The position numbers and the translations under genes were made by a program. Positions 18,925 to 28,840 of a DNA stretch of 64,000 bases are shown here, piece by piece. The notes beneath the pieces were generated by a model that was not told where the DNA came from, searched no databases, and saw nothing but the letters and a program-made list of their open reading frames with translations. Position 1 is the stretch's first letter, and each line of letters begins with the position of its first letter. The DNA is taken from contig NZ_SOBN01000001.1 in NCBI RefSeq assembly GCF_004365705.1, positions 4,202,001 to 4,266,000 of the forward strand, in the 5' to 3' direction. This stretch comes from Streptomyces sp. 846.5 (GTDB lineage: Bacteria > Actinomycetota > Actinomycetes > Streptomycetales > Streptomycetaceae).

Positions 18925-19061
18925 CCCGGCCTGGCCTGGGGAAAACACGCAGCGGCAGGTCAAGGGTCGTCAACGCGACATCGCAAAAAGCTGATCCAAA
19001 GCGATCTAACATGATCAACGGGGCCGCCTGCAGTCGCCTGCAGCGGACCGCTACTGCTCTC

Positions 19062-19994
19062 CTACTGCTCTCCGCGTCCGTCCAGGCAGCGGGAGAGCCA
19101 GTCGGCGGCGCGGCTGAACTCCTCGTCCGAGGTACCCGGGCGGACCTGCGGCGCGATCTCGTCGGCCCGCGGGTAGGAGCCGAGGAAGCGCACCTTGGGG
19201 CAGATCCGGTGCAGGCCCATCAGCGCCTCGCTGACCCTGCGGTCGGTGATGTGTCCCTCGGCGTCCACCGAGAAGCAGTACTGGCCCAGGCCCTCACCGG
19301 TCGGCCGGGACTCGATCCGCATCAGGTTCACCCCGCGCACGGCCCATTCCTGCAGCAACTCCAGCAGGGCGCCGGGATGGTCGTCGGCGAGCCAGAACAC
19401 CGCCGAGGTCTTGTCGGTGCCGGTGGGCGCCGCGGTCCGTCCGGGGCGGCCGACCAGGACGAAGCGGGTGGTCGCGGCCGCGGCGTCGTGGATGTCGCTG
19501 GCCAGCGGCTCTAGGCCGTAGAGCGGGCCCGCGAACTCCCCGGCGAAGGCCCCGTCGAAGCGCCCCTCCTGCACCAGCCGGGCGGCGTCCGCGTTGGAGG
19601 CCGCCGACTCCCAGTGCGCGGTCGGCAGATTCTCCGCCAGCCAGCGGCGCACCTGCGGCTGGGCCACCGGATGCCCGCTGACCGTCTTCACGTCCGCGAG
19701 CGCCGTCCCGGGCCGCACCAGCAGCGCGAACGCGATCGGCAGCAGCACCTCGCGGTAGATCATCAGCGGCCGTCCGGTCGCCAGCTCGTCCAGGGTGGCG
19801 GTGACCCCGCCCTCCACCGAGTTCTCGATCGGCACCAGCGCCGCCGCGGCCTCCCCGTTCCGCACCGCGTCCAACGCCGCCGGCACCGACACCGAGGGCA
19901 CCAGCTCCCGCGTCGCCGCCTCGGGCAGCGTACGCAGCGCGGCCTCGGTGAACGTGCCCTCGGGACCGAGGTAGGTGTAACGGGTCGCGGACAA
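19062..19994 (-). CDS. pheA: Prephenate dehydratase
   Basis: 310 residues from a TTG that lies 7 bases after GGAGG; the protein then begins MSATRYTYLGPEGTFTEAAL, as expected. The periplasmic-binding-like catalytic domain shows PIENSVEGGVTATLD and the catalytic ATTRF motif. A C-terminal ACT domain has PGALLELL and the ESRP phenylalanine-binding motif, so feedback inhibition by phenylalanine is likely. It converts prephenate to phenylpyruvate. Convergent with the deacetylase across the DnaA-box gap. Confidence 0.97.
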   Translation of the reverse strand: MSATRYTYLGPEGTFTEAALRTLPEAATRELVPSVSVPAALDAVRNGEAAAALVPIENSVEGGVTATLDELATGRPLMIYREVLLPIAFALLVRPGTALADVKTVSGHPVAQPQVRRWLAENLPTAHWESAASNADAARLVQEGRFDGAFAGEFAGPLYGLEPLASDIHDAAAATTRFVLVGRPGRTAAPTGTDKTSAVFWLADDHPGALLELLQEWAVRGVNLMRIESRPTGEGLGQYCFSVDAEGHITDRRVSEALMGLHRICPKVRFLGSYPRADEIAPQVRPGTSDEEFSRAADWLSRCLDGRGEQ

Positions 19995-20100
19995 CCGGGG
20001 CCTCCGTGGGTGGGGTGCCGACCAACGGCCGACGACAGTGGACCACAGCAACGTTAGCCACTGCCGCCCACGGGAGTCCCCCGATCTCAGGGTGTGGTCG

Positions 20101-22932
20101 CTACGCGATGGGCGCGTAGTAGCCCTCGAGGTCGGCGACGACGTCGATGTTGCCGTTGGCGTTGTACACGGTGATGTAGCCACTGCTGTCGATGGGGACG
20201 CTGGTGAGGACCGGCCGGATCTGGCCGGGGAGGAGGTTGATGACGGATGTGGTCGGGGTCTTGCCACTGCCGTAGGTGGTGAGCCAGGTGGAGGCACTGG
20301 GCGCGACGCCGGTCAGGTTGACCAGCGCGGCGGTGGCGCCGTCGGGGATGCCGTGGGTACCGGCGACCTTGATGCGCAGAGTCGCGTTGGCGCCGAGGCG
20401 CTGCTTGAGCGTGCCAGTGCCATTGCGGGTGTCGACCAGGCGGGTCGGGGCCATCGGCAGGTAGCCGGTGGCTGGCTGCTGCGAGAAATTGAAGTAGTAC
20501 CCCTGCAGGTCGACGAGCAGTTGCACATGCCCCGCGTGGTTGCAGAACAGAGTGGACGGGGAGTCGTCGACGGGGGCGACGACCATACTGGAGGTCGTCT
20601 GCCCGGCCTGGAAGTTCAGGTTGGAGGTGCTGGGCTCTGCCTGCCCCGCCGGATAGACAGTGATCAGACTGCCCGAGTCCGCCCCGGTCGCGGTGACACT
20701 GAGCACCGCCGCCGCCACCCGGCCGCTGCTGGGGAGCACGTACGTGAATGCATGCGATAGACACTGTCCGGGGCCCAGCGGCACCTTCTGTCCGCCGAGG
20801 CCGCTCCGGGTGTCCACGACCCGAGTGGGAGTCATCGGGACGAAGTAGGTTCCGGCTGGCTGTATGTCGACAGAACCAGCTACGGGAGCAGTGCTGAAGT
20901 ACCCCTGGATGTCGCCGATGAGGTCGACGCTCCCGTTGCCGTTCCAGAGGTCGACATAGCCGTCCTTGCCGACCGGGACCGTGACGAGGTTGGGGTTGGT
21001 CTGCCCGGCTCGGAAGTTGAGGTTGGAGGCGGTGGGGCGGGGCGAGCCGTCCGCATAGGCGGTGATCCAGCTGTCGGCGGAGGCATTGGTGTCGGTCACA
21101 TTCATCGTGACCGCTGCTACTCCGCTGCCGGGGATGCCCGACGCGCCCGCCACCTTGACTTTCACGACGCCGCCGGGGCCGACCTTCGCCTTGCGTGCCC
21201 CGGTGCCGTTGCGGGTGTCCAGGACCCTCTGCGGCGATGCGAGAGGAATGAACGAAGTTCCGACCGTGAGCTGCCTGCTGCTGGTCGCTGTGCGACCGCC
21301 GGCGTCAGTTGCGGTGTCGGTAACGGTGTAGGTGCCCGGGGCTGGGAAGGTGTGCTCGGGCAACTGAGGTTTGGCTCCATCAGCGTGCACGACTGGCGAA
21401 CCGTCACCGTAGTCGACTGTGTGGCCGGTCACGGCCCATGGCGAGATCGCGGAGGGGGTGGTCATGACGGAATCCGGTTGCGAGGACGCCGTACCGAAGG
21501 TCAGCTGCGGTACCAACGGCCCCGGGCTGCCGACCTGAATGGTGCCCGTACTCTTGCTCGACACGCCGTCAGCCCGGTGCGCCGTGACGGTGACGGTGTA
21601 TGACCCGCCGGCTGGAGTGACGGGATTCTGGAACGTGTGGCTCAGAGCAGGCTCCGTGGAGTCCTGGGCAGAGGTGCCGTCACCGAAGTCGAAGGTGTAA
21701 CCGGTGATGGGGGTGGACCACGGGTTCTGGACGGCGGCGGTCACGGTCACCGGCAGCGGCGCGGGCCCCTGGAACGGGGTCATCGACACAGCCGAGATGC
21801 TGAACGGGTTCTGGAACTCGTAGGCGCCGCGGTCGGTCGTTCCGCTGCCGGTACCTGAGTTCGGCACGTTCGGATCATCGACACGAGGGTGTCCGAAGAA
21901 GTCGGTTGCGGACTCGCCGGGTGCGCTGGCATCACCGGAATCGATCACCGGCGATCCCTCGGCGATGGGGAAGGCGCTGTTCGTCAGCGTGTCCACATCG
22001 TGTTGGCCCTGGCCGGTGGCTGCGTAGAAGTCCGCACTGGAGTGGTAGGTCTTCCCGCCCCAGTTGTAGGCGGTGTAGTAGGTGCTGCTGCCATCCGCTG
22101 TGACAGCGTTGTAGTCCTCGGTGACCGAGGCCACCGATTCGGCCGTGACCTTGATCTGCGTCCGGGCCAGCGGTGAGATCACCGTGTTCTCGATGGATCC
22201 GGAAGAGCTACCCGCGATGGTGATCCCCGTACCTGCGGACGTGTCCACGGTGACGCCTGCGATCCGCAGATTCGTTGTGCCGTCGGCTTCGACCCCAGTG
22301 CTGGTTGCCGAGGGGTTGGTGTAGAGCAGGGAACTGGTCACCGTGAGGTCGGACGCGCCGACGGCGGCGTTGATCACGGTGCCCGAGTCGCTGTGACAGC
22401 TGCAGGCCGTGACGTTCACATCGGACGAGTTGCCGTCGATGTACAGCCCGTCCATGCTCCCTACGCCGTACAACGTCGATCGGCTCAGGTTGATGTGCTG
22501 GGCGTTGACGAGGCTGACGGCAGCTGTGCCGCCTTTCACTGTCCCTATCGCCCGTGTCCTGTCCAGGTTGATGTACTGGGCGTTCTTGATAGTCAAAAGG
22601 GCGCTGTCCGTACTGAGGGCGCCTGCGTGCTGGAAGATGCCGGAGAAGGTGATGGGCGCCGCTGCCGTTCCCGATCGACTGACCACGACTGGCTCTGAAT
22701 TCACCGAATACCGGACCACGACGGTCTGGCCGGGTTGCACTACGTCGGCTGCGGCCTGGGCCGAGCAGAACGGCACTGTCTGGCTGCCGGGCGCTGTGTC
22801 ATTGCAGGCGGCAGATGTCCCGTCGACGTACAGAGTTGTCGCAGCCCCGTCGGCGTGGGCAGCAGCGGCTGCGACACCGCCGAGCGACAGAGCGGCGACA
22901 GTGGTGGCTATCAGTGCGCGGCTGCGCGGCAT
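20101..22932 (-). CDS. Large secreted beta-helix/PKD protein with three VDTR modules (copy A)
   Basis: 943 residues from ATG 22932 (MPRSRALIATTVAAL). An ATG 30 bases upstream is changed to ACG in the related copy upstream of gene B, which favours the internal start, and GGGGGGA precedes it. Signal peptide to AHA at ~30. A right-handed beta-helix follows (to ~380), then two PKD-like domains (YTFDFGDGTS, HTVDYGDGSP), then three ~125-residue modules each opening P.R(V/L)(V/L)DTRNG and closing VDL..DIQGYF. Such modules occur in actinobacterial surface proteins, probably for carbohydrate or wall binding. Paralogue of the next gene, 223-250 bp away. Confidence 0.85.
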   Translation of the reverse strand: MPRSRALIATTVAALSLGGVAAAAAHADGAATTLYVDGTSAACNDTAPGSQTVPFCSAQAAADVVQPGQTVVVRYSVNSEPVVVSRSGTAAAPITFSGIFQHAGALSTDSALLTIKNAQYINLDRTRAIGTVKGGTAAVSLVNAQHINLSRSTLYGVGSMDGLYIDGNSSDVNVTACSCHSDSGTVINAAVGASDLTVTSSLLYTNPSATSTGVEADGTTNLRIAGVTVDTSAGTGITIAGSSSGSIENTVISPLARTQIKVTAESVASVTEDYNAVTADGSSTYYTAYNWGGKTYHSSADFYAATGQGQHDVDTLTNSAFPIAEGSPVIDSGDASAPGESATDFFGHPRVDDPNVPNSGTGSGTTDRGAYEFQNPFSISAVSMTPFQGPAPLPVTVTAAVQNPWSTPITGYTFDFGDGTSAQDSTEPALSHTFQNPVTPAGGSYTVTVTAHRADGVSSKSTGTIQVGSPGPLVPQLTFGTASSQPDSVMTTPSAISPWAVTGHTVDYGDGSPVVHADGAKPQLPEHTFPAPGTYTVTDTATDAGGRTATSSRQLTVGTSFIPLASPQRVLDTRNGTGARKAKVGPGGVVKVKVAGASGIPGSGVAAVTMNVTDTNASADSWITAYADGSPRPTASNLNFRAGQTNPNLVTVPVGKDGYVDLWNGNGSVDLIGDIQGYFSTAPVAGSVDIQPAGTYFVPMTPTRVVDTRSGLGGQKVPLGPGQCLSHAFTYVLPSSGRVAAAVLSVTATGADSGSLITVYPAGQAEPSTSNLNFQAGQTTSSMVVAPVDDSPSTLFCNHAGHVQLLVDLQGYYFNFSQQPATGYLPMAPTRLVDTRNGTGTLKQRLGANATLRIKVAGTHGIPDGATAALVNLTGVAPSASTWLTTYGSGKTPTTSVINLLPGQIRPVLTSVPIDSSGYITVYNANGNIDVVADLEGYYAPIA

Positions 22933-22962
22933 ACGAATGTCCCCCCGGCTGGGGGAACGCAT

Positions 22963-23185
22963 GTGGGCACGCTGCCACCCCGGCCCGTTCCGTGTGAGGT
23001 CTGTGTGTGCACTGAGGTTAGCGTGTGACGGCGCGCGCAGGTCAAGAGAATGCGGCTGCGGGGTCAGGGCTTCGGCAGAACCTGACCGACATATCCCCCG
23101 TCGGTGCGCACTCCGCCCAGGGCGGCGCAGAGGCGAGTGCCCCGGTAGCGGACCACTACCGGGGCACAGACGGTTCCGCCACGGA
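22963..23185. other. Intergenic gap holding a remnant of a DyP-peroxidase gene end
   Basis: Read on the minus strand, bases 23155 down to 23067 encode RGTRLCAALGGVRTDGGYVGQVLPKP-like sequence ending in a stop, matching the last residues of the DyP gene at 29294 (GLYAVPGGVPTSGGYVGQTL). The rest of the gap aligns with 29187-29293, the intergenic region beyond that DyP gene. It probably also contains the promoter of copy A. Confidence 0.75.
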
Positions 23186-26086
23186 CTACTGGGGGAGTGC
23201 GTAGTAGCCCTCGAGGTCGGCGATGACGTCGACGCTCCCGGCGGAGTTGTAGACGGTGATGTAGCCGCTGCTGTCCACAGGGACGATGGCCTGGATGGGA
23301 CGGCTCTCGCCGGGGAGCAGGTTCAGGTTGGACGCGGTCGGGGTGGTGCCGCCCGAGTAGGTCGCGAGGTAGGTGCCCTTGGTGGCGTTGGTGCCGGTGA
23401 GGTTGATGGCGACGGCGGTGGCTCCGTTCGGGACGCCTTGACTGCCGGTTACCTTGACCCGGACGACGGTGCCCGGTCCGACCTGGTGCTTCGCGGTTCC
23501 GGTCCCGTTGCGGGTGTCCAAGATGCGAGTGGGGGACAACGGGACGTACTGGGAGTCCGAGGTGCTTCCCTGCCCGGCGTAGTAGCCCTCGACATCCGCG
23601 ATCAACGCGACTCGACCGGCCGCGTTGTACATCCGGACGGTGTGGGAGGCGTCGTAGGAAACGGCGACCAGGTTGGAACGGGTCTGCCCACGGCCGAGGT
23701 TGAGCAGCGACGTTCCGGGCAGCGAGCCAGTGGCCGGGTACGCGGTGACGTAGGTGGTTGCCGTGGCCTGTGCTGCGGTGACGTTGAGCAGCACCGTGCC
23801 ACTGCTTCCGAGGGTGCTGGGCAGGTGCACGGTGGTGACGCTGCCTGGGCCGACGGTGGGCGAGGAGGGGTTGCTGCGGGTGTCCAGGAGTCGAGTCGGA
23901 CCGATGGGAGTGGAGTAACCGCCCTCCGTGTCGCTCAAGGGTCTGAGGGTGAAGTAGCCCTCCGCATCGGCGATCAGGTCGACGTAACCGGAGCGGTTGT
24001 AGAGGGTGACCCAGCCGTTCTTGTCGACCGGGACGGTGACCTGGTTGGTGGCGGTCTGTCCGGCCAGGAAATTCAGATTGGAGGTGCTGGGACGGGTGTG
24101 ATCGTCACTGTAGGCAGTGATGTAGCTCGCCGCAGTGGCGTTGGTGGCGGTGAGGTTGAAGGTCACTGAATTCATGTCGGCGGGCGACATCACGTAGTTC
24201 TTTGACACGATGAAGGTGAGCGACTGGCCAGGGCCGAGTTTTCGGAAGTCACCAGCACGGGTGTCCAGCAGACGCTTGGGTGGGACTGGGACGAAGTAGG
24301 CGCCGATCCGAGCGGTCGTGGTGGTGGCAGTGGTATGCCCGTGGGAGTCGGTCGCCGTGACCTTGATGGTGTAGCTGCCGGGTGCGGCGTACTCATGGCC
24401 GGCGTCGCCCATGGATGTTGGCTGGCCAGGGGCGCCGCTGGGCCAGTCCACCTTCTGGATGCCGGTGCCGTCTCCGAAGTCCACAGTCACTCCGGTGACC
24501 GGCCAAGCGCTGGTCGTACTGATACTGACGCCGTAGCCACCGGGGTTGTTCGGATCGGACCCGGGCAAGAGCTTCACGGCGGGTGGGCCGTCTGTGGGTA
24601 CCCGGAACGTGGTTGACGTCTTTGCCGTGCCCGGGGGCACCGGTTGGGAGACCGTCGCCGTGAAGGTGTTCCCGCCGTCGGTGGGCGGTTCGGTATAGAT
24701 GTGCTCCACTCTGGAGGACGTCGAACTCACCGGTGCGCTGCCGTCGCCGAAGTCGAAGAGGTAGGGACCGGTGAACCAGGCATCGCCGGAGCCGGCGAAG
24801 AAGGTGACATCCAGGGGATAGGTCAGCTTGGTGTAGTCAACGCCATCATCCGTGAGCGAGGCCGTCTGTGAACCGCCCGGGTCCTGGAACTCGAAGGCGC
24901 CCCGGTCGACGATGCCGCTACCCGTACCGGTGTTGGCGACCAGGGGATCATCGACGCGTGCTCTGCCGTCGTAGTCGGTGGCCAGCTCTCCGGGGGCGGT
25001 TGCGTCGCCCGAGTCGATCATCGGGGAATGCTCGTTGGGGCGACCGTCCAGGTTTGGGTCGGGAGAGGGCACCTGGGTGTCGTGTGCCGCCTGTCCAGTG
25101 GCGGAGTTGAAGGCCGCAGCGGTCGCAAAGGAGGTGTCGGCCCATACGTAGCGGGCGCCGGGGGACGGCCATGTGCTGACGTAGTTGTAATCGGAGTGAA
25201 TGTTCGCGACGGAGTCCGCGCCTACGGAGACACCTGCCGTCGGGCTGCTGCTCTTGCAGGGGCCGGGGCTCATGCTCTGGATGACGGAGTTCTCGACGGA
25301 ACCGCTTGAGGCGCCGGTGATGCTCAGCGCCGTGCTGCAGTTGGGGGCGAAGGTGTTCCCGGCGAGTTGCATCCCACTGACGCCGTCGGCGCGGACGCCA
25401 CCGGTTACGGCTCCGGCATTGGCGTACGAGTTGAAGTCGTCGTCGGCCAGCGTGATCGCGGACGCACCCGACTGGATGTCCAGGTCCGTCCCGAGAACTC
25501 CATGGGCCTGTGTTCGTGTGATGGACACATCGTGCGAACTGCCGTCGATGCTGATGACGTCGACTGGAGGGGTGCTGTCGGTAAGGGGCTGGCTGAGGGC
25601 GCTGAAGGCGACGCTGGAGTCAACGGTGATGTCGCTTGCGCCACTGATGTTGAGTGCCTTGGTGCCGAGGCCTTCCAGGTTCACTCTGGTGAGGACGATG
25701 TCGTGTGCGCCGGTGATGGAGAGGGGCGTTGTACCTGCCGTCGCTTTCAGCTCCACTGCCGTGCCGCGGTTGTGGTTGACTCCGCCGTCCACGGTGATGG
25801 GTTTGCTCGGTTCGCCGGAGTGGCTGATCACGACCCCGGTGCCGATAGCTGTTTCCGATGCCTTGCGGACGTGCACAGTCTGTCCCGGAAGGGCGGCGTC
25901 CACGGCGACCTGCAAGCTGCAGAAGGGAGCGGTCAAGGCACCGATGCCGCTGTCGGTGCAGGTGGCGCTGCCCGAGTTGACGTAGATGTCGGTGGATGCG
26001 GTGTCGGCGTGAGCCGTGGTGGCGCCGAGGCCGCCGGCGAGCAGGGCGGCGGCAAGGATGGCTATCAGGGCGCGTGGGCGCGGCAT
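23186..26086 (-). CDS. Large secreted beta-helix/PKD protein with three VDTR modules (copy B)
   Basis: 966 residues from ATG 26086 (MPRPRALIAILAAALLAGG), preceded by AGGGGGAA; a start at 26110 would add eight residues. Same architecture as copy A: signal peptide ending AHA, beta-helix (NSGSATCTDSG..LTAPFCSLQVAVDAALPGQTV), PKD-like FDFGDGSAP and VDFGDGTG, then three modules with LLDTRAG, LLDTRSN and ILDTRNG. The sequence upstream of its start is not the ancestral one: two IS110 elements separate it from the region that still resembles copy A's upstream region. It may therefore be silent or use an IS-borne promoter. Confidence 0.85.
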   Translation of the reverse strand: MPRPRALIAILAAALLAGGLGATTAHADTASTDIYVNSGSATCTDSGIGALTAPFCSLQVAVDAALPGQTVHVRKASETAIGTGVVISHSGEPSKPITVDGGVNHNRGTAVELKATAGTTPLSITGAHDIVLTRVNLEGLGTKALNISGASDITVDSSVAFSALSQPLTDSTPPVDVISIDGSSHDVSITRTQAHGVLGTDLDIQSGASAITLADDDFNSYANAGAVTGGVRADGVSGMQLAGNTFAPNCSTALSITGASSGSVENSVIQSMSPGPCKSSSPTAGVSVGADSVANIHSDYNYVSTWPSPGARYVWADTSFATAAAFNSATGQAAHDTQVPSPDPNLDGRPNEHSPMIDSGDATAPGELATDYDGRARVDDPLVANTGTGSGIVDRGAFEFQDPGGSQTASLTDDGVDYTKLTYPLDVTFFAGSGDAWFTGPYLFDFGDGSAPVSSTSSRVEHIYTEPPTDGGNTFTATVSQPVPPGTAKTSTTFRVPTDGPPAVKLLPGSDPNNPGGYGVSISTTSAWPVTGVTVDFGDGTGIQKVDWPSGAPGQPTSMGDAGHEYAAPGSYTIKVTATDSHGHTTATTTTARIGAYFVPVPPKRLLDTRAGDFRKLGPGQSLTFIVSKNYVMSPADMNSVTFNLTATNATAASYITAYSDDHTRPSTSNLNFLAGQTATNQVTVPVDKNGWVTLYNRSGYVDLIADAEGYFTLRPLSDTEGGYSTPIGPTRLLDTRSNPSSPTVGPGSVTTVHLPSTLGSSGTVLLNVTAAQATATTYVTAYPATGSLPGTSLLNLGRGQTRSNLVAVSYDASHTVRMYNAAGRVALIADVEGYYAGQGSTSDSQYVPLSPTRILDTRNGTGTAKHQVGPGTVVRVKVTGSQGVPNGATAVAINLTGTNATKGTYLATYSGGTTPTASNLNLLPGESRPIQAIVPVDSSGYITVYNSAGSVDVIADLEGYYALPQ

Positions 26087-26393
26087 ACGGGTTTGTTCCC
26101 CCTGAGTCATTCAGCGGCCCTTCGGGCCTCGCGGTGGGACGGGAAAATCGGGGGCGTCGTCGGCGTTTGTGCCCCTGCCACGCACGGGGAACGGCAGCAT
26201 GGTTGTCGTCCGTTCCGGATGACTCCGGATCTACTCTGGTGCCTGTGAGCCCGCACCTGAGTCTGGTGGCGGAGGGCGGCCACGGGAACCGTGGATTGTT
26301 GCCACGAGCACGAGCGTCAGATTGCATGCTGACCCCAGCCCTCCCCGGAGCGGTGTCCGACCGACTGCCGAGGCAACCCCGGAGGGGTGGGAG

Positions 26394-27644
26394 ATGGACG
26401 TCGTCCACGAGCGCGTCGCCGCGCTGGACGTCAGCAAGAAGGACGCCAAGGTGTGCGTCCGGGTCCCCGGCGCGCGCAAGGGGACCTTCACCAGGGAGGT
26501 GACCACCTGGGGGTCGATGACCGGCCAGGTCCTCGAACTGCGTGAGTTCCTCCTGGACAAGAACGTGACGCTGGTCGTCATGGAGGCGACCGGCGACTAC
26601 TGGAAGCAGTTCTACTACCTTCTGGAGGACGCACTGCCAGTGCAGTTGGTCAACGCGGCCCACGCGAAGAACCTGCCCGGCCGCAAGAGCGACGTGAACG
26701 ACGCCCAGTGGCTGGCTCAACTCGCAGCCCACGGGCTGCTGCGCGGCTCACTGGTGCCGCCGCCACCCGTGCGTGAACTGCGCGACCTGACCCGCCTGCG
26801 CTCCAAGCTGACCAACGACCGCTCCAAGGAGCACCAGCGGCTGGAGAAGCTCCTGGAGGACGCGGGCGTCAAACTGTCCGTGGTGGCCACCGACATCCTC
26901 GGCGTCTCCGGTCGGCTCATGCTCGGGGCCCTGTGTGCGGGCACGGCCGGCCCCGAGGCGATGGCCGAGCTGGCCAAGGGCCGCATGCGCTCGAAGATCC
27001 CCGAGCTGCGCGAGGCCCTGACCGGCCGCTTCACCAGCCACCACGCCTTCCTGACCCGCCTGCACCTGCAAGTAATCGACGGCTTCGATGCGGCCATCGC
27101 CGAACTGGAGGCACGGATCGAGGTGGTGATGGAGCCCTTTCGCCCCCTGATCGACCTCCTGCTGACCATGCCCGGTATCGGCGAGAAGACCGCGCAGGTG
27201 ATGGTCGCCGAGGCCGGTGCGGTCATCGACTGCTTCCCCAGCGCCGCATGCTTCGCGTCCTGGGCCGGACTCGCCCCCGGCTCCAACCAGTCAGGGCCGA
27301 AGACCAAACCCGCCAGGACCAGACATGGCAACACCTACCTCAAGGGCGCCCTCGGCATCGCAGCGCTGTCCGTCTCCCGCTCCCGCGGCACGTTCCTCAG
27401 CGCCCGCTATCACCGCATAGCCACCCGCCGAGGCCCGATGAGAGCCCTGGTCGCCACCGAGCACTCCATGGCCACGGCGATGTGGCACATGCTCACCCAG
27501 GGCGTGCCCTACCTCGAACTCGGCGGCGACTACTACACCCGCCGCGAGCCCGAACGCGCCAAGGCCCGCATCACCGCCCAGGCAGAGGCCCTCGGGCTCG
27601 CCGTCACCTTCAGCCCCATCGAGCCCGACACCGCTTCCCAATGA
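26394..27644 (+). CDS. IS110-family transposase (first element)
   Basis: 416 residues from ATG 26394 after GGAGGGG. An N-terminal DEDD (RuvC-like) domain has ALDVSKKDAKV and VVMEATGDYW, with KSDVNDAQWLAQL holding further acidic residues. The C-terminal transposase_20 domain has MPGIGEKTAQVMVAEAG, FASWAGLAPGSNQSG, and a Ser region KGALGIAALSVSRSRG. Full length, no frameshift, so it could be active. It differs clearly from the neighbouring IS110 transposase. Confidence 0.93.
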   Translation: MDVVHERVAALDVSKKDAKVCVRVPGARKGTFTREVTTWGSMTGQVLELREFLLDKNVTLVVMEATGDYWKQFYYLLEDALPVQLVNAAHAKNLPGRKSDVNDAQWLAQLAAHGLLRGSLVPPPPVRELRDLTRLRSKLTNDRSKEHQRLEKLLEDAGVKLSVVATDILGVSGRLMLGALCAGTAGPEAMAELAKGRMRSKIPELREALTGRFTSHHAFLTRLHLQVIDGFDAAIAELEARIEVVMEPFRPLIDLLLTMPGIGEKTAQVMVAEAGAVIDCFPSAACFASWAGLAPGSNQSGPKTKPARTRHGNTYLKGALGIAALSVSRSRGTFLSARYHRIATRRGPMRALVATEHSMATAMWHMLTQGVPYLELGGDYYTRREPERAKARITAQAEALGLAVTFSPIEPDTASQ

Positions 27645-27649
27645 AGTTG

Positions 27650-28840
27650 TCAAGCAACTGCGGTGACTGGCGGTGCAACTTGGTAGCACCGTCGGTCACG
27701 GATCAGAGCCCAGAAGACGTTGACGCGTCGGCGGGCCAGGGCGATGACGGCCTGGGTATGGCGCTTGCCCTCTGCGCGCTTGCGGTCGTAGAAGCGGCGC
27801 GAGTTGGGGTCGCAGCGGATGCTGATGAGCGCGGAGGTGTAGAAGACGCGCTGCAGGCCGCGGTGGTACTGCTGAGGGCGGTGCAGGTTGCCGCTGGTCT
27901 TTCCGGAGTCGCGTGGTGCCGGTGCCAGGCCGGCGAACGCCGCGAGGCGGTCCGGGTTCGCGAAGGAGTCCATGTCACTGCCCACGGCGGCCAGAAACTC
28001 GGCTCCGAGAAGGGAACCGATGCCGGGCATGCTGGTGATCACCTCGGCGAGCTCGTGCTGGCGAAACCGGCCCTCGATGAGCTTGTCGATCTCCGCGATC
28101 TTCCCGTTGAGAGCCACCACCTCCTCTGTGAGCGTGCGCACCATCGCGGCGAGGGTCCCCTCGCCGGGAACCGCGGTGCGCTGGCGCTCAGCGGCCTCGA
28201 CCGCGGCAGCGGCCAGGGCCTCGGCGCCGCGAACCTTGCGGGCACGCAACCACTTCGCGAGCCGGGCCGCCCCCAGGCGCCGGATCGCGTCCGGGGTCTG
28301 ATATCCGCTCAGCAGCACCAGCGGCCCCGTGTTGGTCAGCTCCAGAGCGCGCTCCAAACCGGGGAACATGCTGGTCAGCATGCCCCGCAGGCGGTTGACC
28401 GCGCGAGTTCGGTCGCAGACCAGGTCGGTGCGCCGATTGGTGAACAGGCGCAGTTCGATGCTCGCCTCGTCGCTGGGGCGCATCGGCTTCAGGTCCCGGC
28501 GGATGCGGGCCTGGTCCGCGATGACCAGCGCGTCGCGGGCATCGGTTTTGCCTTCGCCGCGGTAGCCGTCAGTGGCCCGGTTGACCGCCCGCCCGGGGAT
28601 GTAGAGCAGCTCCTGTTCGTGGTTGACCAGCAGAGCGATCAGCAGGGCGGCCCCGCCGTCGGCCATGTCCACCGCCCAGGTGACCTGGTCTGCCAGGGCG
28701 AGGACGTCGGCGAGGAGTTGGAGGAGCTCCGGTTCGTCGTTGGCCACCCGTCGGGACAGCAGCTTGGCGCCGTCGGTGTCCAGCACCACGCAGTGGTGGT
28801 GGGTCTTGCCGCTGTCGATCCCGGCCCATATTCGGCTCAT
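27650..28840 (-). CDS. IS110-family transposase (second element)
   Basis: 396 residues from ATG 28840 (MSRIWAGIDSGKTHHHCVVLD). DEDD domain residues are visible in AGIDSGKTHH, WAVDMADGGAAL and KTDARDALVIADQ. The C-terminal part has ITSMPGIGSLLGAEFLAAVG, LAAFAGLAPAPRDSG and the catalytic Ser region VFYTSALISI. Intact length. It faces the first IS transposase, with only a few bases between the two stop codons, so one element probably inserted at the end of the other. Confidence 0.93.
   Translation of the reverse strand: MSRIWAGIDSGKTHHHCVVLDTDGAKLLSRRVANDEPELLQLLADVLALADQVTWAVDMADGGAALLIALLVNHEQELLYIPGRAVNRATDGYRGEGKTDARDALVIADQARIRRDLKPMRPSDEASIELRLFTNRRTDLVCDRTRAVNRLRGMLTSMFPGLERALELTNTGPLVLLSGYQTPDAIRRLGAARLAKWLRARKVRGAEALAAAAVEAAERQRTAVPGEGTLAAMVRTLTEEVVALNGKIAEIDKLIEGRFRQHELAEVITSMPGIGSLLGAEFLAAVGSDMDSFANPDRLAAFAGLAPAPRDSGKTSGNLHRPQQYHRGLQRVFYTSALISIRCDPNSRRFYDRKRAEGKRHTQAVIALARRRVNVFWALIRDRRCYQVAPPVTAVA

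Noticed and set aside
18548..19061. Chromosomal origin oriC
   Set aside because: DnaA boxes are present but dnaA, dnaN and the usual ~20 boxes are missing.
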